DNA of 64,000 nt from Amoebophrya sp. A120. Taxonomy: Eukaryota > Sar > Dinophyceae > Syndiniales > Amoebophryaceae. Location of the stretch: assembly GCA_905178155.1 (NCBI GenBank), contig CAJINV010000001.1:12197832-12261831 (forward strand). The letters are read 5' to 3'. Both the position numbers and the translations under genes were made by a program. Below the pieces are notes generated by a model. That model was not told the DNA's origin, did no database searches, and was given only the letters and a program-made list of their open reading frames with translations. Numbering within the stretch: the stretch's first letter is position 1; every line of letters begins with the position of its first letter. Of the stretch, positions 1-12,048 are shown piece after piece.

Positions 1-632
1 ATTCTTCTGAAGATGCGGATGAGCAAAGCGAGGGAGCGGCAGGCAACAAGAAGCGAGTGACATTTGACGATGCCAGCGACGAGGATGATGATGACGACTC
101 TGAGAACGCAGGAGGTGACGAGGGAAAGACGCAAGCAACGCAGAAAAATACTGCTGCCCCAGCAACAGCAACCACGAAACCGAAAAAGAAACGAGGGCGG
201 CGCGCGGGGCAAGCTGCGAAGGAAAGGGAACTGCAGGAAATCGAGCAGCTGGCACTGAAGAACATCAACAAGGAAAGACAAAAGGCAAAGCATTTGAAAA
301 CAAGCAAGAAGGCGATGGACAAACTTTCACAGAAAAAAGTTGAGCACGAAAGACTCATCAAGAAGCAGGTGCAGCAAGCCGACAAGAAGCGACTTTTGGA
401 ACACAAGCAGAAGGAGCAGGAGAAGGCGAAGAAAAAGAAGGACGCCAAGGACGCGAGAAAAAAGGAAAGGGAAAAGAAAAAGGAGCAGCAGCAAGAGAAG
501 GAAAATCGGGCGAAGCTAGAGCAAAAGAGAAATGGCGACAGTGGCGCACCAGCTGGACCAAAGAAGAGCAAGGGCGGGAAAAAAGGCGGCGTGAAAAAAA
601 CGATGAAAAAAGGCAAGAAGCCGGGACGCTGA
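1..632 (+). CDS. C-terminal part of a Lys/Glu-rich coiled-coil protein (5' truncated)
   Basis: The reading frame is open from base 3 of the window to a TGA at 630-632, so this is the 3' end of a longer gene. It has three parts: an acidic stretch (Asp/Glu/Ser), then a long Lys/Gln/Glu-rich helix with strong coiled-coil character (about codons 60-170), then a basic Gly/Lys tail ending KKGKKPGR. At the acidic border the sequence KKRVTF fits the [K/R]-x(0-1)-V-x-F docking motif for protein phosphatase 1. The composition resembles nucleolar or RNA-associated proteins, but no family is recognised. No intron is visible in this part. Confidence 0.6.
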   Translation, partial: SSEDADEQSEGAAGNKKRVTFDDASDEDDDDDSENAGGDEGKTQATQKNTAAPATATTKPKKKRGRRAGQAAKERELQEIEQLALKNINKERQKAKHLKTSKKAMDKLSQKKVEHERLIKKQVQQADKKRLLEHKQKEQEKAKKKKDAKDARKKEREKKKEQQQEKENRAKLEQKRNGDSGAPAGPKKSKGGKKGGVKKTMKKGKKPGR

Positions 633-1187
633 TACTGCATTCAATAGAGACGACTGCAAATGAAGTATAAGTAGTTCCATACTCTTCACGAGAAACGATT
701 GGGTTTTCTGTTTGCGCAAAGAACGAATGTGAGGAAAAAGCGTGTGCATCCGAACTACACAGTTGCCGCTGGTGTTCTGAATGATCACCTTTCATTGTTG
801 TGAAGTAGATGGCATCTGGTTCATATAGTTTGAGACTGAAATCTTCCAAGCGCGGGTTTGAGGGAAATGAGAGTCTCAAAATAGCGCATTTTTGGTAATA
901 AAGTTCTACTCGCACCCACGTTCTGCTCCCTGCGCTGGCCACCCAAAGTTAAGAGGATTGTTGCTGCGCTCTTCCACGTCTTTTTCGTACGCACGCTGCA
1001 GTGCAGCCTTACCTTTTCTTTTCATATGTTTGGCATCGGTATCTATACCATGCATCAAGCTGGTGTCTACTTCTTACTCTAGTTTTTGACTACTCGGCGA
1101 CGATTGCTATTTCGAAGTGTAGTCTCAAGCTGTTGCTTGCTTCATTTTCCTACTTGCCACGTCGATTTTGTTTGTCGTGCTCGAAGA
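633..1187. other. intergenic, no gene seen
   Basis: About 550 bases between the Lys-rich gene and the CCDC112-like gene. It is T-rich toward the downstream ATG. No RNA gene, repeat or convincing exon was recognised. Confidence 0.6.
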
Positions 1188-3595
1188 ATGGCGGTCTCGT
1201 CAGGGGCCGACGTGAACGGGGACGAGGTGCAGCAGCTGAACACCGCCAGCCTGGACGAAGGTGCCGTGCCGTCCAAAGACCCTCCTGGCAATAAGAAGCG
1301 AGAATGGGTATTAACAACTTGTGATGGGCATGATCGGCAAAACAAGAAATCAAAATACAAAATCCTGCAGTGAAGACGTCGCCAAAGAAGAATCTTCAAG
1401 GCTTCTATCGGACGTAGTTTGTTGTAGTGAAAGAAACATGATGAATGTTGTTCGAAAATAAGTCTTCAACCACATCAAAGAAACTCAAAAGTGAAGTTAC
1501 TTCCTCAATGCGGTTTCTAGGTCGCTCAGTTGCACCAGTCGGAGAGCGAGATCCAGAAGGCGCAGCTGGAGAGCCACCGCAGTCTGATGCAGACCAAAGC
1601 CATGGCCTGGGAACACGTTTGCGACATCAGAAAGCAGACTGAAGAACAGGACGCAAACCGCGTCAAATGGCAACTCTCCGTGTACGATGGCATGCGCAGG
1701 TTGCGACAGAAAATCCTCACGCTTTCGGACCAAACCGGCGTCAGCGCTCTAGAACAGAACGGCGGCACAGCGGGGGCTGCGGTTAGCAGTGGTTCCTCGA
1801 GACCCCCCGCGAAACTGTTGTCAGGTGCGAAACTGGCGAAGACTGTGCAATCGCTGGAACACGAGCTCACCGTCTTCAAGGAGCGCCAGCGCCAGGACTA
1901 CGATGAGTTGACCCTCGTCGAGGCGACGACGTTTGAAACTCTGAAAGCGATGGAGGAACGCTTCACCGCCTGGCAGGAGCAAACGGCGAAGGAGCCGCTG
2001 GTCAGACCAAAATCCGCGCCCCCAAAGTCGACGTTGCTCCAAAAGGGCGGCAGCCGCCCGGCAAAGGATCCGAAGCAAGAGGAGCAGGAGATGAAAAACC
2101 CTTCGGTAAAACGAACCTACACCCTGAACACCGCAAACGCAGACCGGCAGGTGTCCGAGCTGCGCGACGCGCTGGACTCGTTGACCGCGGAAATTGAGCA
2201 CGACGGCGGCGCGACCGGTGGGTGGCTAAAGGACGACCACGAGGCGTTCATGCGCATGTACGCGAAGTGCAAGTCCATGGAGAGCCCGACCTTTTACGAG
2301 CAGGTGGCGCAACTGGTCCACTGCACGCACGAAGACATCGCGGAACATGTCGTGTGGTACAAAGAGTGGTGCAGGAAGACGGAACTGAAAAAGGACCTGC
2401 TGGCGAAGTGGAAAGATCGAAGACGACAGGCGCTTGAAGTACAATTGCGATCACATAGATCAAGATCTGTCAAATGCAAAACGGCGAGCGACCAGCCAAG
2501 TGGCTTTTTTTTTCTTGAAGTGGTCGTGGTGGATAGTTGTTTGCGCATAGATATGACTAGGAGTGCAAATTCAGAAGAGCAAGAAACACTCTAAAAATGT
2601 ACACAGGAAGCCCACCACCGCCTGGACGAGAACCGACAGGAGGATCTGCAAATTGAGGCGGAAGAGCGCAAACGTCGCGAGGAGCAGAAAAAGCAGGACG
2701 ACGCATTTACGAAGCAGCGCATCGGCGCCTGGAAAGAGGAGCGGGCGGCAAAACTTGCGCAGAAACAACGCGAAGTCGAAGACAAACTTGCCGAACAGAA
2801 ACTGAAGGACGCAAAGCGAATGGAGGAGCATTTACGACGGCGCGAAGCCATTGTCGCGTATTCGCAGAAAAAGCGGGAGCTGCAGGCCCGCACCAAAGCA
2901 GCTTCGGGGGAAAAGAAAGGGGGCGAGGTACTGGATTATCACTCAGATTTGTGGTGTGTGACGGTATGAGCATCATAAGCATATCAGTGTGAGAAACGCC
3001 TTGTTTGGAACTTGTTTATATATTTCATGGCAGCAGATCGTCTACTTACATTGCAATATATCGTTATCGATAACGATATTACAATCGCTGAAATTTTCCC
3101 AGGTCATATTAACCCGCGAGCAACGCGAACACCTCCGCGAGCGCAGCTTAGCGTACGAAAGAAAACGCGCCCAGCTGCTCGAGGAATGCCGCGAGAAGGA
3201 GCGGCAGCTTTCGAAGGGCGAAGAAGCCCCGCCTCCGAGCAAGTCTGGCAGCACCTACACACACATCTCGTCCAGGCTCCACGACCAAACAGAGGCACAA
3301 ATTCAAAAACTCAAAGCACGCGAAAAGGACTTGAAGGAGGCATCGGTGGCGGGGAGCGAGGGACAAAAGTACTTTCTTACTATCTGTAGCCGGCATTTGC
3401 AACTCTATGCGCATTAATTTTCCGCGTTCTTTTTTTCTCGAGAAGCAGAACTGAACAGGCCTCCACACGTCCAGGCAAAAATGCACACTTAAAACACTTA
3501 GGTATGGAGTTGTCCCGGGGAACTTTGCTGGGCAGATCGGGGTGCAATCCCGTGTGCAGGGTGTCCCGCAGTGGAGGCAGAAGATATACGGATGA
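1188..3595 (+). CDS. CCDC112: CCDC112-like coiled-coil protein
   Basis: Spliced model with exons 1188-1307, 1521-2438, 2607-2927, 3103-3345 and 3560-3595, about 545 aa. The first three introns are GT-AG and phase 0 (donors gtatta, gtacaa, gtactg). Exon 2 carries the region I recognise from CCDC112/CCDC148: a WLKDDHEAFMRMYAKCK segment, then a HEDIAEHVVWYKEWCRK segment, followed by long Glu/Lys/Arg coiled coil in exons 3-4. The last exon gives GVPQWRQKIYG-stop, similar to the WRQ-type end I recall for CCDC112. That last junction is uncertain: the phase-0 donor (gtggcg at 3346) is weak. A GTA donor at 3368 would lead into a different, basic C-terminus ending at 3716, and unspliced reading stops at 3417. 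CCDC112 relatives are centriolar-satellite or cilium-associated, which fits the flagellar gene next door. Confidence 0.7.
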
Positions 3596-4411
3596 GGACC
3601 GTTCTGACGAGCATCCACAGTGTGCTTCCAAAAAGAAAAACAAAAAGCCTGCATGTACTACAAAAGATGACAATTACAGAAACGCCACCTTGTCAGGCAA
3701 ACGGCGCAAGTCGTGATCGAGCAGCGATCATTCGTGAGAAGGGACGCAGGGTTGTGATCCGTACCCACCGCAGTCTTCTTCACTCGTCTTGTCGCTTCCA
3801 TTGATATCATGAGGAAGTTTGTTCGAGCCCTTGCAATTGTATCATTTCAGAGAGAGTCTTGAACTTGATGAGCGTCGACGGAACGACGAATAACATCTTC
3901 GTGATCGCGAGAGCTTATGCATCGAATGCACGCGTTGTACCGAGAGGCGAGCAACTCAGATGAGAATACGACGTCATAGTGAAATCGATTTCGTTGCGAC
4001 TGCGCAGTTGTGCAACAAGAAAAACATCATGACAAACAATTCCAGCCTCAGAAGACCTCTCATCTCTTCATTCCCAATACTTCTAGCCCCGAACAGAAGT
4101 GGTGGTTTAAAAAGGAAGTCAAATAGCGACGGTTCGCTAAGCAATAGTCGTACGTCGAAGCCAAAAAATTATATTGCAAGTCCACTACCTGCGGTGGTCT
4201 TCGCGTCCTCGTTGAGTTGGTTCGCAGATCTTCACTTTCGAGCTCCTGTGTTGCTGGGGAGGAACAAAACCCCTTGGTTTTGCAATCATCTTCTCGTAGT
4301 TTGCAGTTCAACCGCAGCGTGGCGCGCGTCAACCGCTGCTCTGCTTCCAGGTGTGCCGCTTCGGTGAGTAGCCGTCTCGTTGCCATACTCCCGCGGTAGT
4401 CCTCGACCAAG
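3596..4411. other. intergenic, no gene seen
   Basis: About 800 bases between the CCDC112-like and DRC12 genes. The first 120 bases could belong to an alternative last exon of the upstream gene (stop near 3716). Otherwise nothing is recognised. Confidence 0.5.
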
Positions 4412-6050
4412 ATGGGTAAAAAAGGGAAGAAGGACAAGAAGCCAAAGGCCCCCGGCCTCCCGCTGCAACCGGAAGAATTGAACCTGGATTTAACATGGCA
4501 GATCGAAACATTAGAACGAGACTTGCTGGTGAAGCAGAGGATAGAAGAGGTACATAGTACAAGCAAGGCAGTTGTGATTGATAAACGTTGTAAAAAAAGG
4601 GCACGCACCATATGTGATTGCGTGTCTCTCTGTTTAAACATTTACTTGGTGAGTCAGTGGTTGACTGAGAGGCTTATGCCGCGGGCGCATCTACCGAATT
4701 TGAAATCTAATTTATGTTCTTCACAGAACCTCCGAGCATCAACGATGAAGATGCGCGACAAGGTGGAGGAGATGCAGGACGACTTGAAGCAGGAAAAGAA
4801 GATCACATACGCAGTCACGTCAGATATGGCACGAAGGTACAAGTCTCTCCAGGAAGACTTGATTCACAAAATCAACACGCTGGAGACAACACTAACAGAG
4901 CAGAAGGAGGAGCTGGGTACTGCGATGATTTTCTTTTTGATTTTGAATGTATCACTTTCAACACAGCAATCCCAATCGCACTTACTGTAAGTTACATTAC
5001 AGTTTTTGAAGACTGAAAAGCGTAGTAAATGCTCCGTGGTCATCAATTGACACTCTTGACTTCCAAAACAGATATGACGAAGCACGAGCTATCAGAGCTA
5101 GTCGCGGACAAGGACGACATTATTGCGCACAAGGACCAGGTGATAGCAGAACTGAAAAACCGAACGGAAATTATGTGTGCGGAGTTCCATGAGATGCTCG
5201 GGAGCACTCTGAAACTCATGAAGGACCACATGGCGGCGAAGCTGATACAGGTAAGTACAACTACTTTTTGTGTTGTGAAACAAGGCAGCTTGTACGAGCT
5301 GCATAGTGCAAAGTCGACAACTATGCTAGAGCGTGTGGTCAGTCAATCATGTCAAAGTTTTGCCTTTGCGTAAAACGCGAACGCCATTTTCACCATCCAA
5401 AAATTTTCGTTCGACAGGACCCCGAAAACGGTGACCGAAACGGCAAGAGCAACCAGGAAGCCTATGCAGCCAAGTTGCAAGACCTCACCACAGTCGCGAG
5501 GTAGACGAAGAAGAGAGGCGCATTCGTTTCATGACAAAGAAAAAGACATGTCTACCAAGTAGCTCCTGATGATTACAGCTTACCCTCACTCCCTGTTTTT
5601 CCGTTTCCCTCTGTACCGCTGCACAGCAAAAATAGAACTTTTGCTTTCTCTCTGAATCCTTCCTGAGGTGCTGTCCTCTCCTCGTACGCACAGACGCGCT
5701 ATGCTGCTGTTTGCCAACTACATCGCACAGAATTACCTCGAGGCCTTTCGCGGTGCAGCGCTAGTTGTGCCTTATTGTAGTGCCGCTCCTAGTACCAAGT
5801 ATTCCTCGTTCGCTCGAGCTACCCACCAAGAGTGAAGCAGAACTGCACTCGGCTGACTATGCATGGTCCTCCTCGTCATCTCAACTTTTGCGTTTCTGTT
5901 TTTCCCGAGCTGTGGATTGCAGCACTTACATACTGCGCATTCTGTCTGGAAACTGGAGCCCTAGTCGCATGAATGATCCAAGATCGCTTTTTCTAGCGTA
6001 TGATTGAGGAGCGGGAGCCACTGATGAAAACTCCCGAGGACGGAAAATAT
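4412..6050 (+). CDS. DRC12: dynein regulatory complex subunit 12 (CCDC153-like); 3' end unresolved
   Basis: Exons 4412-4549, 4727-4916, 5072-5250, 5419-5500 and 5694 onward, all GT-AG (donors gtacat, gtactg, gtaagt, gtagac). The protein opens with a Lys-rich MGKKGKKDKK leader. It then has LQPEELNLDLTWQIETLERD, a helix containing EEMQDDLKQEKKITYAVTSD and MARRYKSLQEDLIHKINTLE, and later LVADKDDIIAHKDQVIAELK and FHEMLGSTLKLMKDHM. This order and these motifs match DRC12/CCDC153, a small coiled-coil subunit of the nexin-dynein regulatory complex in motile axonemes. The 3' end is unclear. Reading through exon 5 gives a stop at 5833-5835. A phase-0 GT at 5769 could instead join an exon at 5997-6050 (RMIEEREPLMKTPEDGKY) that ends in a good donor, gtaaga, meaning more exons downstream. 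Confidence 0.7.
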
Positions 6051-8022
6051 GTAAGACTGCATCTGTTGAAGCGAGGTCAGGATCGTATATAGTGTTGCTG
6101 ATCCTCGTGCGACACCAAAGCCCAAAGAACGCGCTCTGCCGACTGCAATCGACGTGGAGGCATCAAGGTGCCCAATCTATGTCGTCTTCATTGTGTTCTT
6201 GTTCATGAAAATCAGATGGATTTCTCGTGGCTACGGAGGGACGAAGAAACATGTTATCTTCGCCAACTCCAACGTCCGTGAGCGTCCAAGACGTCAAGAA
6301 GGGGTACTTCTGTATGAGTCTGAGAATGCCACCGACCGAGAGGCACTTCTTGTCCCTGACTGTTTTTTCTAAAAGAGCAAGAAGTACGCGACAGGAAGAG
6401 GCAGTATGTTGCATGGAGTTCTTTCACGCCGATTGAAACATACAAATAGTGGAACATACACGCTGCGTTGAATTTGCCATGGTTCGTTTTTCTGGTACTT
6501 AGCCCAGTGGTTACAACTTGTGTGTTTAATTAATGCAAGGGACAAGCTCAAGATGTCGGGGGCGCTACCATCTGCGCGCGTCGTTTCCTGGCCGGGGTTG
6601 TCCGCGTTGAAGCGAGGAATTCCTGAGGCGCGAAGAGTGCTGCAGCCGGCTCCATTTTAGTCGTGGGGGCGAATTGAAGGAAAAAAGGCGCGGCGCGGCC
6701 GAGAATCGGAGGAAAAACAGCAGTCGAGCGAAAAAGGCACGCGGATGGCGCGACCCCCCCTGGGAGCCGCGCGCCACGCCCGCGGTGTTGCGCGCCCGCT
6801 GTGGTTCTTCCGCTGCCCGCCTGCGCCCTGGTTTTTCTGGGTGTGGAGGTGATCATGGGCGCAGCTCGGTAGCGGCGATGGTTTTGTGGCGATGGCTTTG
6901 CGCTTCATGCTGTTTCGCCTCCGGGGCTTTTTGTTGGCCCTCCGTCCTCGGTGAAAGCTCCAAGGAGAACGCCAACGCCATCGAAACCGCGGCGAACGCA
7001 ACGGGCCAGCGAAGGCGCGGCCGCGATCCTGATTCGTGTGCCTGATTAGTCTGAGCGAACGCAAGCCGGGGAAGCGCCGACGGCCCGGGCGCGCCTGCAG
7101 CCTTGCCCGTTGATTGTTTTGAACGCCCCGCCGCGGCGGCGCCCGCCCGCGCACCGGGGCCGGTGAAAGCTCAGCCAAGGCGCCTGCGCTGCCGTTCCCG
7201 CCTACCGCGGTGGGGCCGGCCCGGCCTGCCCCTGTTGTGAGTATGCTCCGCCCGCGCCCGGGGTGCTCCACTCTCCTACTGTCCACAGTTGTGGCGCGGG
7301 TCGCGCTTTGATTGCGCCAAGCGCGCGCGTCGGAGATCGTGTTTTGCGTGGGGCATCTATTCCGCGCGCCGAGAAAAGGCAGTGAATACACACCAGCGCG
7401 GCCCGTAAAACGTCCGCGGTGCCGCAGCAGACGAGTTCTGGGCCCCCAGCAGTGAATGCCAATGTTTCGCGGGATTATCGCGTGCAGCTGTACGGATCGA
7501 CACATCGCAAAGCCGCGGGCCAGTTGGCCCGCTTCGCCGAGCGCAATAAATGCCATGCAGTAAATGTTCGTCTTCCTCTTCTACCATTCAACTGGCAGGT
7601 GCAGTCTCGGAGCGTGGAGCGCGTCAGCTTGCTCGGTGGATGAGCGAAGCGGTGTGAATTGTCGTAAACTAAGTTGAGTGATCGCTGCTGATTGTGACTG
7701 TGATTCGTTTTGTCCATCAGCCGACAAAATGCACGCTTGGCTCTCCGTACTCGCTCTGAGTTGCAAACATGGCGGTCGGTCATGGCTGCCGTCTTTCCAC
7801 CAACATGCGAGAAATCACTCTGAAACGACTGTCGAGTGCTGTGGCGAAGAATAGAACTCTGCACGCAGATGAATTAAATGAAAAAAAGCTCCTGTGTACG
7901 TAACCAGTAGAATGACAAGCATACTAGCGCGGAGAAATATGACAGCTAACGTCTGTCTAAGTTAATACTCGAACTTAGTTCGAGGTCGAGCCGCCACTCC
8001 TTTTCGGTGAAAACGCAACAAG
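6051..8022. other. intergenic with a GC-rich island (about 6540-7560)
   Basis: Two kilobases without a supported gene. The first 500 bases may hold remaining DRC12 exons. From about 6540 to 7560 base composition shifts sharply to G+C, leaving long chance open frames on both strands. One short + frame from the ATG at 6879 (55 codons, hydrophobic Trp/Cys-rich start) looks like a leader peptide, but nothing else supports it. Confidence 0.5.
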
Positions 8023-8583
8023 ATGCCCTCTTCCAAGGAGCTTGCGAAGCAGCTGAAGGAGGCGGAGAAAAAAATCGAGAGCGTGCGCCGCAAGGAGAAC
8101 GAGAAAAACCGGGCGCGGCGGTTAAAGGAGAAGGCGGACGACGCTACGCGACTGGAGAAGGCCGACGAGAGGGCGGCCGCGTTGCGTCAGAAGATCGAAG
8201 CGGCCAAGGCTGAAGAGGCGGCGAAAGCACGCGCGCAGGTCGTGAAGACGCTTCGGAAGCATATCGGCGAGAAGCTGGGTGAGAAGGTCGCGGCCGGTCA
8301 GTTCCACGTGGTGAAGTTCCAGATCGATAATCGCAGAGATCTCCGAAGCGTATTCGAGATGGACCTCAATGATCCGGCCTTGGCGGGTGAATACTACAAA
8401 CGGGAGAAGATCGTCAAGAAGGTTTACGGATTCGAAAAATTGGGATTGGCGGCGATTTTCGGATCCTCCAAGGTGGAGTCAAACAAGTGGGGCAAGAAGA
8501 CGAAGGTGACGGGGGCAGAAATGAAATGGGAACAAGAATCCGGCTGGATGACGCTGCGGGTCTTTGAAATGTCGCATGCGTAG
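8023..8583 (+). CDS. small charged coiled-coil protein, unknown
   Basis: Single open frame of 186 codons from an ATG at 8023. Residues 1-80 form a Lys/Glu/Arg/Ala helix of coiled-coil type. Residues 85-180 are a more globular part (GQFHVVKFQIDNRRDLRSVF, EYYKREKIVKKVYGFEKLGL, ESGWMTLR). No family is recognised. The frame stops after VFEMSHA, but a phase-0 GT-AG intron from 8560 to 8661 would replace these seven residues with YTKVDRFDESAMPGAMPGRPPE and end at TGA 8728-8730. That tail looks protein-like, so both ends are possible. Confidence 0.7.
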   Translation: MPSSKELAKQLKEAEKKIESVRRKENEKNRARRLKEKADDATRLEKADERAAALRQKIEAAKAEEAAKARAQVVKTLRKHIGEKLGEKVAAGQFHVVKFQIDNRRDLRSVFEMDLNDPALAGEYYKREKIVKKVYGFEKLGLAAIFGSSKVESNKWGKKTKVTGAEMKWEQESGWMTLRVFEMSHA

Positions 8584-8730
8584 GGAAGAAGAAGCTGCAT
8601 GCTTTTTCTTCGAAAAATATGGAAACCATCTGAGTTCATGGACGACTAAGGTGGCCCGCAGTACACTAAAGTCGACAGGTTCGATGAAAGCGCCATGCCC
8701 GGCGCGATGCCGGGGAGGCCGCCCGAATGA

Positions 8731-9789
8731 AAAACTCTTTGCACGCGGCCGCCCGAGAAATGGTGATGGTCCCACCAGGTGAGTTCTTGGTCAAAAGGGT
8801 TACCACAGGAATTTTTTCGTAGGAAAAGTAAAAAGAAAAAGTCTTACGAGTTACTACTGATGTCAACGTGTTACTAGATCTGCAAAGGCGTGTTTTTTCG
8901 GAAAGTGAAGCGAGGTGGAGAACTTCGGGAGAGTTCCATCGGCCATAGTGAAGAAGTTCAACTCGGAGTCCTTGTTGTTGTTCGTCTTTACAGCTCGTGG
9001 CGGAGTGCCTCCTCCTTTTCGTCGATTGTCATGCGCACGAAGACCAAGAATATGAAAAAGAAACCACTTTGCCTTTCTTTGTTTTCTGTGGTGTACCACA
9101 TAGCTGAAAGCTCTGCTCCGGTTCTGTACTAGCAGCCACAAATTTTTTCAATAGACAAATAGAAATAGTTCATCTCCGGAACAAGAAGTTCGGAGTTGCA
9201 TAGTTAGCAGCGTCGGAACTTTCATACTTCTGGCGTCGTCCGTTTTCACTTTGTACAAACATTTGAAAAATAAACATTAACATCTACCTTTGTGGGTCAA
9301 CACAACATCTAATCTCCTTGAGTGCTGACTGGATTCCTTTTCCTTTTTGTCATATAAAAGAAATATGTTGTAAACTTCATCCACGGCTTTCAGGGTCCTG
9401 CTCATATTTCGTCCTCCCTGTGATCGTCGTCCTGTACCGACCAAAATTTTCCTGGGCCGCGAACAAGTGGCTGCTTTTCCGGTTTTGTATGATCTCCTCT
9501 TCTCGTCGTCGTTTTTGAACAAACAGAAGTAGATGTACCCGCGTAGTGCAGTGGTGTGTGCCCCTCCTTCCTTCAACTCTACGTGGTGCAGCGCTTGGTC
9601 CTTGATAGCAGACGGGACCTCTGTCGTCGCGACGAGTAACCATCACTAGACCGCTGGCGTGGATTCCTTCGAGTAAATAGAGCCATATCAGAATCAGAAC
9701 AGTGGCACAAATAAAAGCTGACGAGCAACATCTTCTTGAGCTAAGAACTCTTCGACAAAAAGTACAACGAAGCCCAGCTCATCTCCACG
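8731..9789. other. intergenic, no gene seen
   Basis: About 1 kb, T-rich in places, between the small coiled-coil gene and the methyltransferase. Short open frames on both strands show no protein-like composition. Confidence 0.6.
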
Positions 9790-12048
9790 ATGACAGCCGT
9801 GCAAGAGAACGTTGCCGGAGATAGCCCAGTCAAGGTTCGTCTTGTTGGAAATCATGTTTTGAACATGAAGATGAGCGCCTCCACACCGATTTCGTGCATG
9901 CACAGACTACATTGACGCACCAATCCAATCTGACAATCTGTTTCTTCTCACAGAAACAAGTACTAAGAGTTCGAGTCACATTTTAGAAAAAAAATCCTAT
10001 CACAGGGCTCGGACGAGATCAACATTTTGCAGTCGACGTCCACTGCACCGCCCGACGAGATGGACGCGGCTACTTCCACCACTACGCGGACCAGCCGTAC
10101 AGCCTCCGACACGAGCGACCTGCTCCCAGAACAACATACTGGCACGAGCAAGTCGAGTTCCTCCTCCAGCACCTTATTCCGCAAGATGAAGGCGGACAAT
10201 CTCCAGAATGGCAAGCACAAACAGATGACGGCTTTGCTCGACGGCAGCATGGGACGGCAGTTGTGCGAGGAGTTCAAACTTCCCACGGACGACTTTTGGT
10301 TCCCAAAGATTTGGTCCGCGGCAGCTTTGGTCAAACCGGAATTTCACACTGCCGTCGTCGAGGCGCACAAAAGCTACATCGAAGCCGGTGCGACGCTGAT
10401 CACGACGAACAGCTTCGGCACGCAGCCGACGTTCTACCCAAGAGCGTTTGGGGAGGATGAGTGGGTATTGAGCTTTCTTGTTTTTCTCCACGTGCCTCAA
10501 GCTATCAAAGCCGGTGCAGTTTCTTCAAAACTACATGCAAAAATTCGAACGAACAAAAACACGACATCAATCAGGAATCTCGCATGCTTGCGGACGCTGA
10601 GCTGAGTTCCAAATTGGCGGTCCAAGCGCGGAATGAAGCCAACTCTACAAACGATGTGAAGATCATCGGCTCGTTGCCATCGCTCTTTGAGTCCCATCGA
10701 CCGGATATTTTTCTCAAAAATGTGGAGGAGAAAGGCGAGGAATTTGTTGTGCATTACTATCACAAGATTGCGGAAGCGCTGGTATTTGATCTGTTATTTT
10801 TTTGTCTGAAGGTGGCACGAGGACGAGCACGACAGTCGGTCGTATGCGTATCGTGGGGCCCACGAGAACATGACTCATATTGGAAAACTTGACTAAAAAC
10901 CGTATAAATAAACCCACCAACAGCTCCGCGGCGGCGCAGACGCGATTTTGTTCGAGACCATCAATTGTTGGGAGGAGGCAGCGCTCGGGCTGGAAGGCAT
11001 CAGCAGACTACCGCAAGAGATGCAGCCCGAGATCATAGTTGCACTAGAGGGCGCGTTCCGCAACCTGAATTTGAAACCGAATCCGCACCTGTCCGCGCAC
11101 GCGTTCCGCGCGCTGCTGCCCAGATTTGCGCTGTTCGACACCTTGCCAGAGCACCTCGCCACCGCGGTGTCGCTTTCCCCGGAGGAGCACGCGACGGCTT
11201 TTGAGGAAAAGAAGGGCAACTTGTTGGACCCGAAAACCGCGGTTATTTGTCACAAAGCGGAGCCTGCGAAATTGCAGGTGTCCTGTTTCGGGTTCAACTG
11301 CGCACCACCAGAGGAGATTTTGGACTCCTTGCGGGCAGTCCGGAACGACTCTGTCCTGCACGAGATTGTGACGGTACAAGATGTCAATGTTGTCAAATTC
11401 AACGACGAATGTTTTTACCTGGGTACTAGTAGAATGATGCGCATGTCGACCCGATTTTGACCCAGCCGTACACGCAACGGAACGTTTTCAAAAACAAAGC
11501 CAGAAACATTTTTTGGATCCGAATTTTTTTTAGGTTTCCGGTCTCGAGCTCTGCGCCTACGCGAACGTGAACGATCGGAAAGAGGCACATGACAACGGCT
11601 TCGAGGTGCGCAAGGACCGCGCTAGTGCGATCAAGAAGCGCACCGACCTGGCTCGCGAAATTTCTCCTGCAGAAAATGGCGCGGCGACAGATGACAAGGA
11701 GGTATGTTGCGGGTGGACGATTTTTGCATTGACCGACGTCGATATTCGTGCTGCGCTTGGTCATTAATTTCTTGAGATGCACTTGGACGCCTTGTCTCCA
11801 AGAGCAAGATGAAAATTGAATTTTGATGCTCTACTTACTAAGGGTGAGAATATCTGTCGACGACGACGCACTTCCTCGGATCAATACTGTATTCGTGAAA
11901 AAAACAGAATCCGCCGAAGAAGCATTATGCGTACGACGGTTACGTTGACCTGGTTTGCGAGATGGTGGACGCTGGCGCAACGATTGTTGGCGGTTGCTGC
12001 GGATGCGGCCCCGAAGGAATCCACGCCCTCGGGCATCGATTTTTTTAA
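9790..12048 (+). CDS. homocysteine S-methyltransferase
   Basis: Six exons joined by phase-0 GT-AG introns: 9790-9834, 10006-10464, 10575-10781, 10924-11373, 11534-11701 and 11908-12048. The product is about 489 aa. The enzyme transfers a methyl group to homocysteine to make methionine, probably in the cytosol, with S-methylmethionine or betaine as likely donor. Family marks are TALLDGSMGRQL at the barrel start, the ATLITTNSFGT strand, GADAILFETI, GFNC (Cys about 363) and the GGCCG motif (Cys about 473-474). Those three Cys are the zinc ligands of this family. The first exon is short (MTAVQENVAGDSPVK) and the next 70 residues are Ser/Thr-rich and disordered, so an upstream start is inferred. 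The alternative start is ATG 10060. There are no cobalamin or folate domains, so it is a stand-alone HMT rather than MetH. Confidence 0.88.

Noticed and set aside
6657-7556. 299-codon minus-strand frame in the GC-rich island
   Set aside because: Arg/Pro/Gly-rich composition expected from random GC-rich DNA; no domain, leader or splice context.
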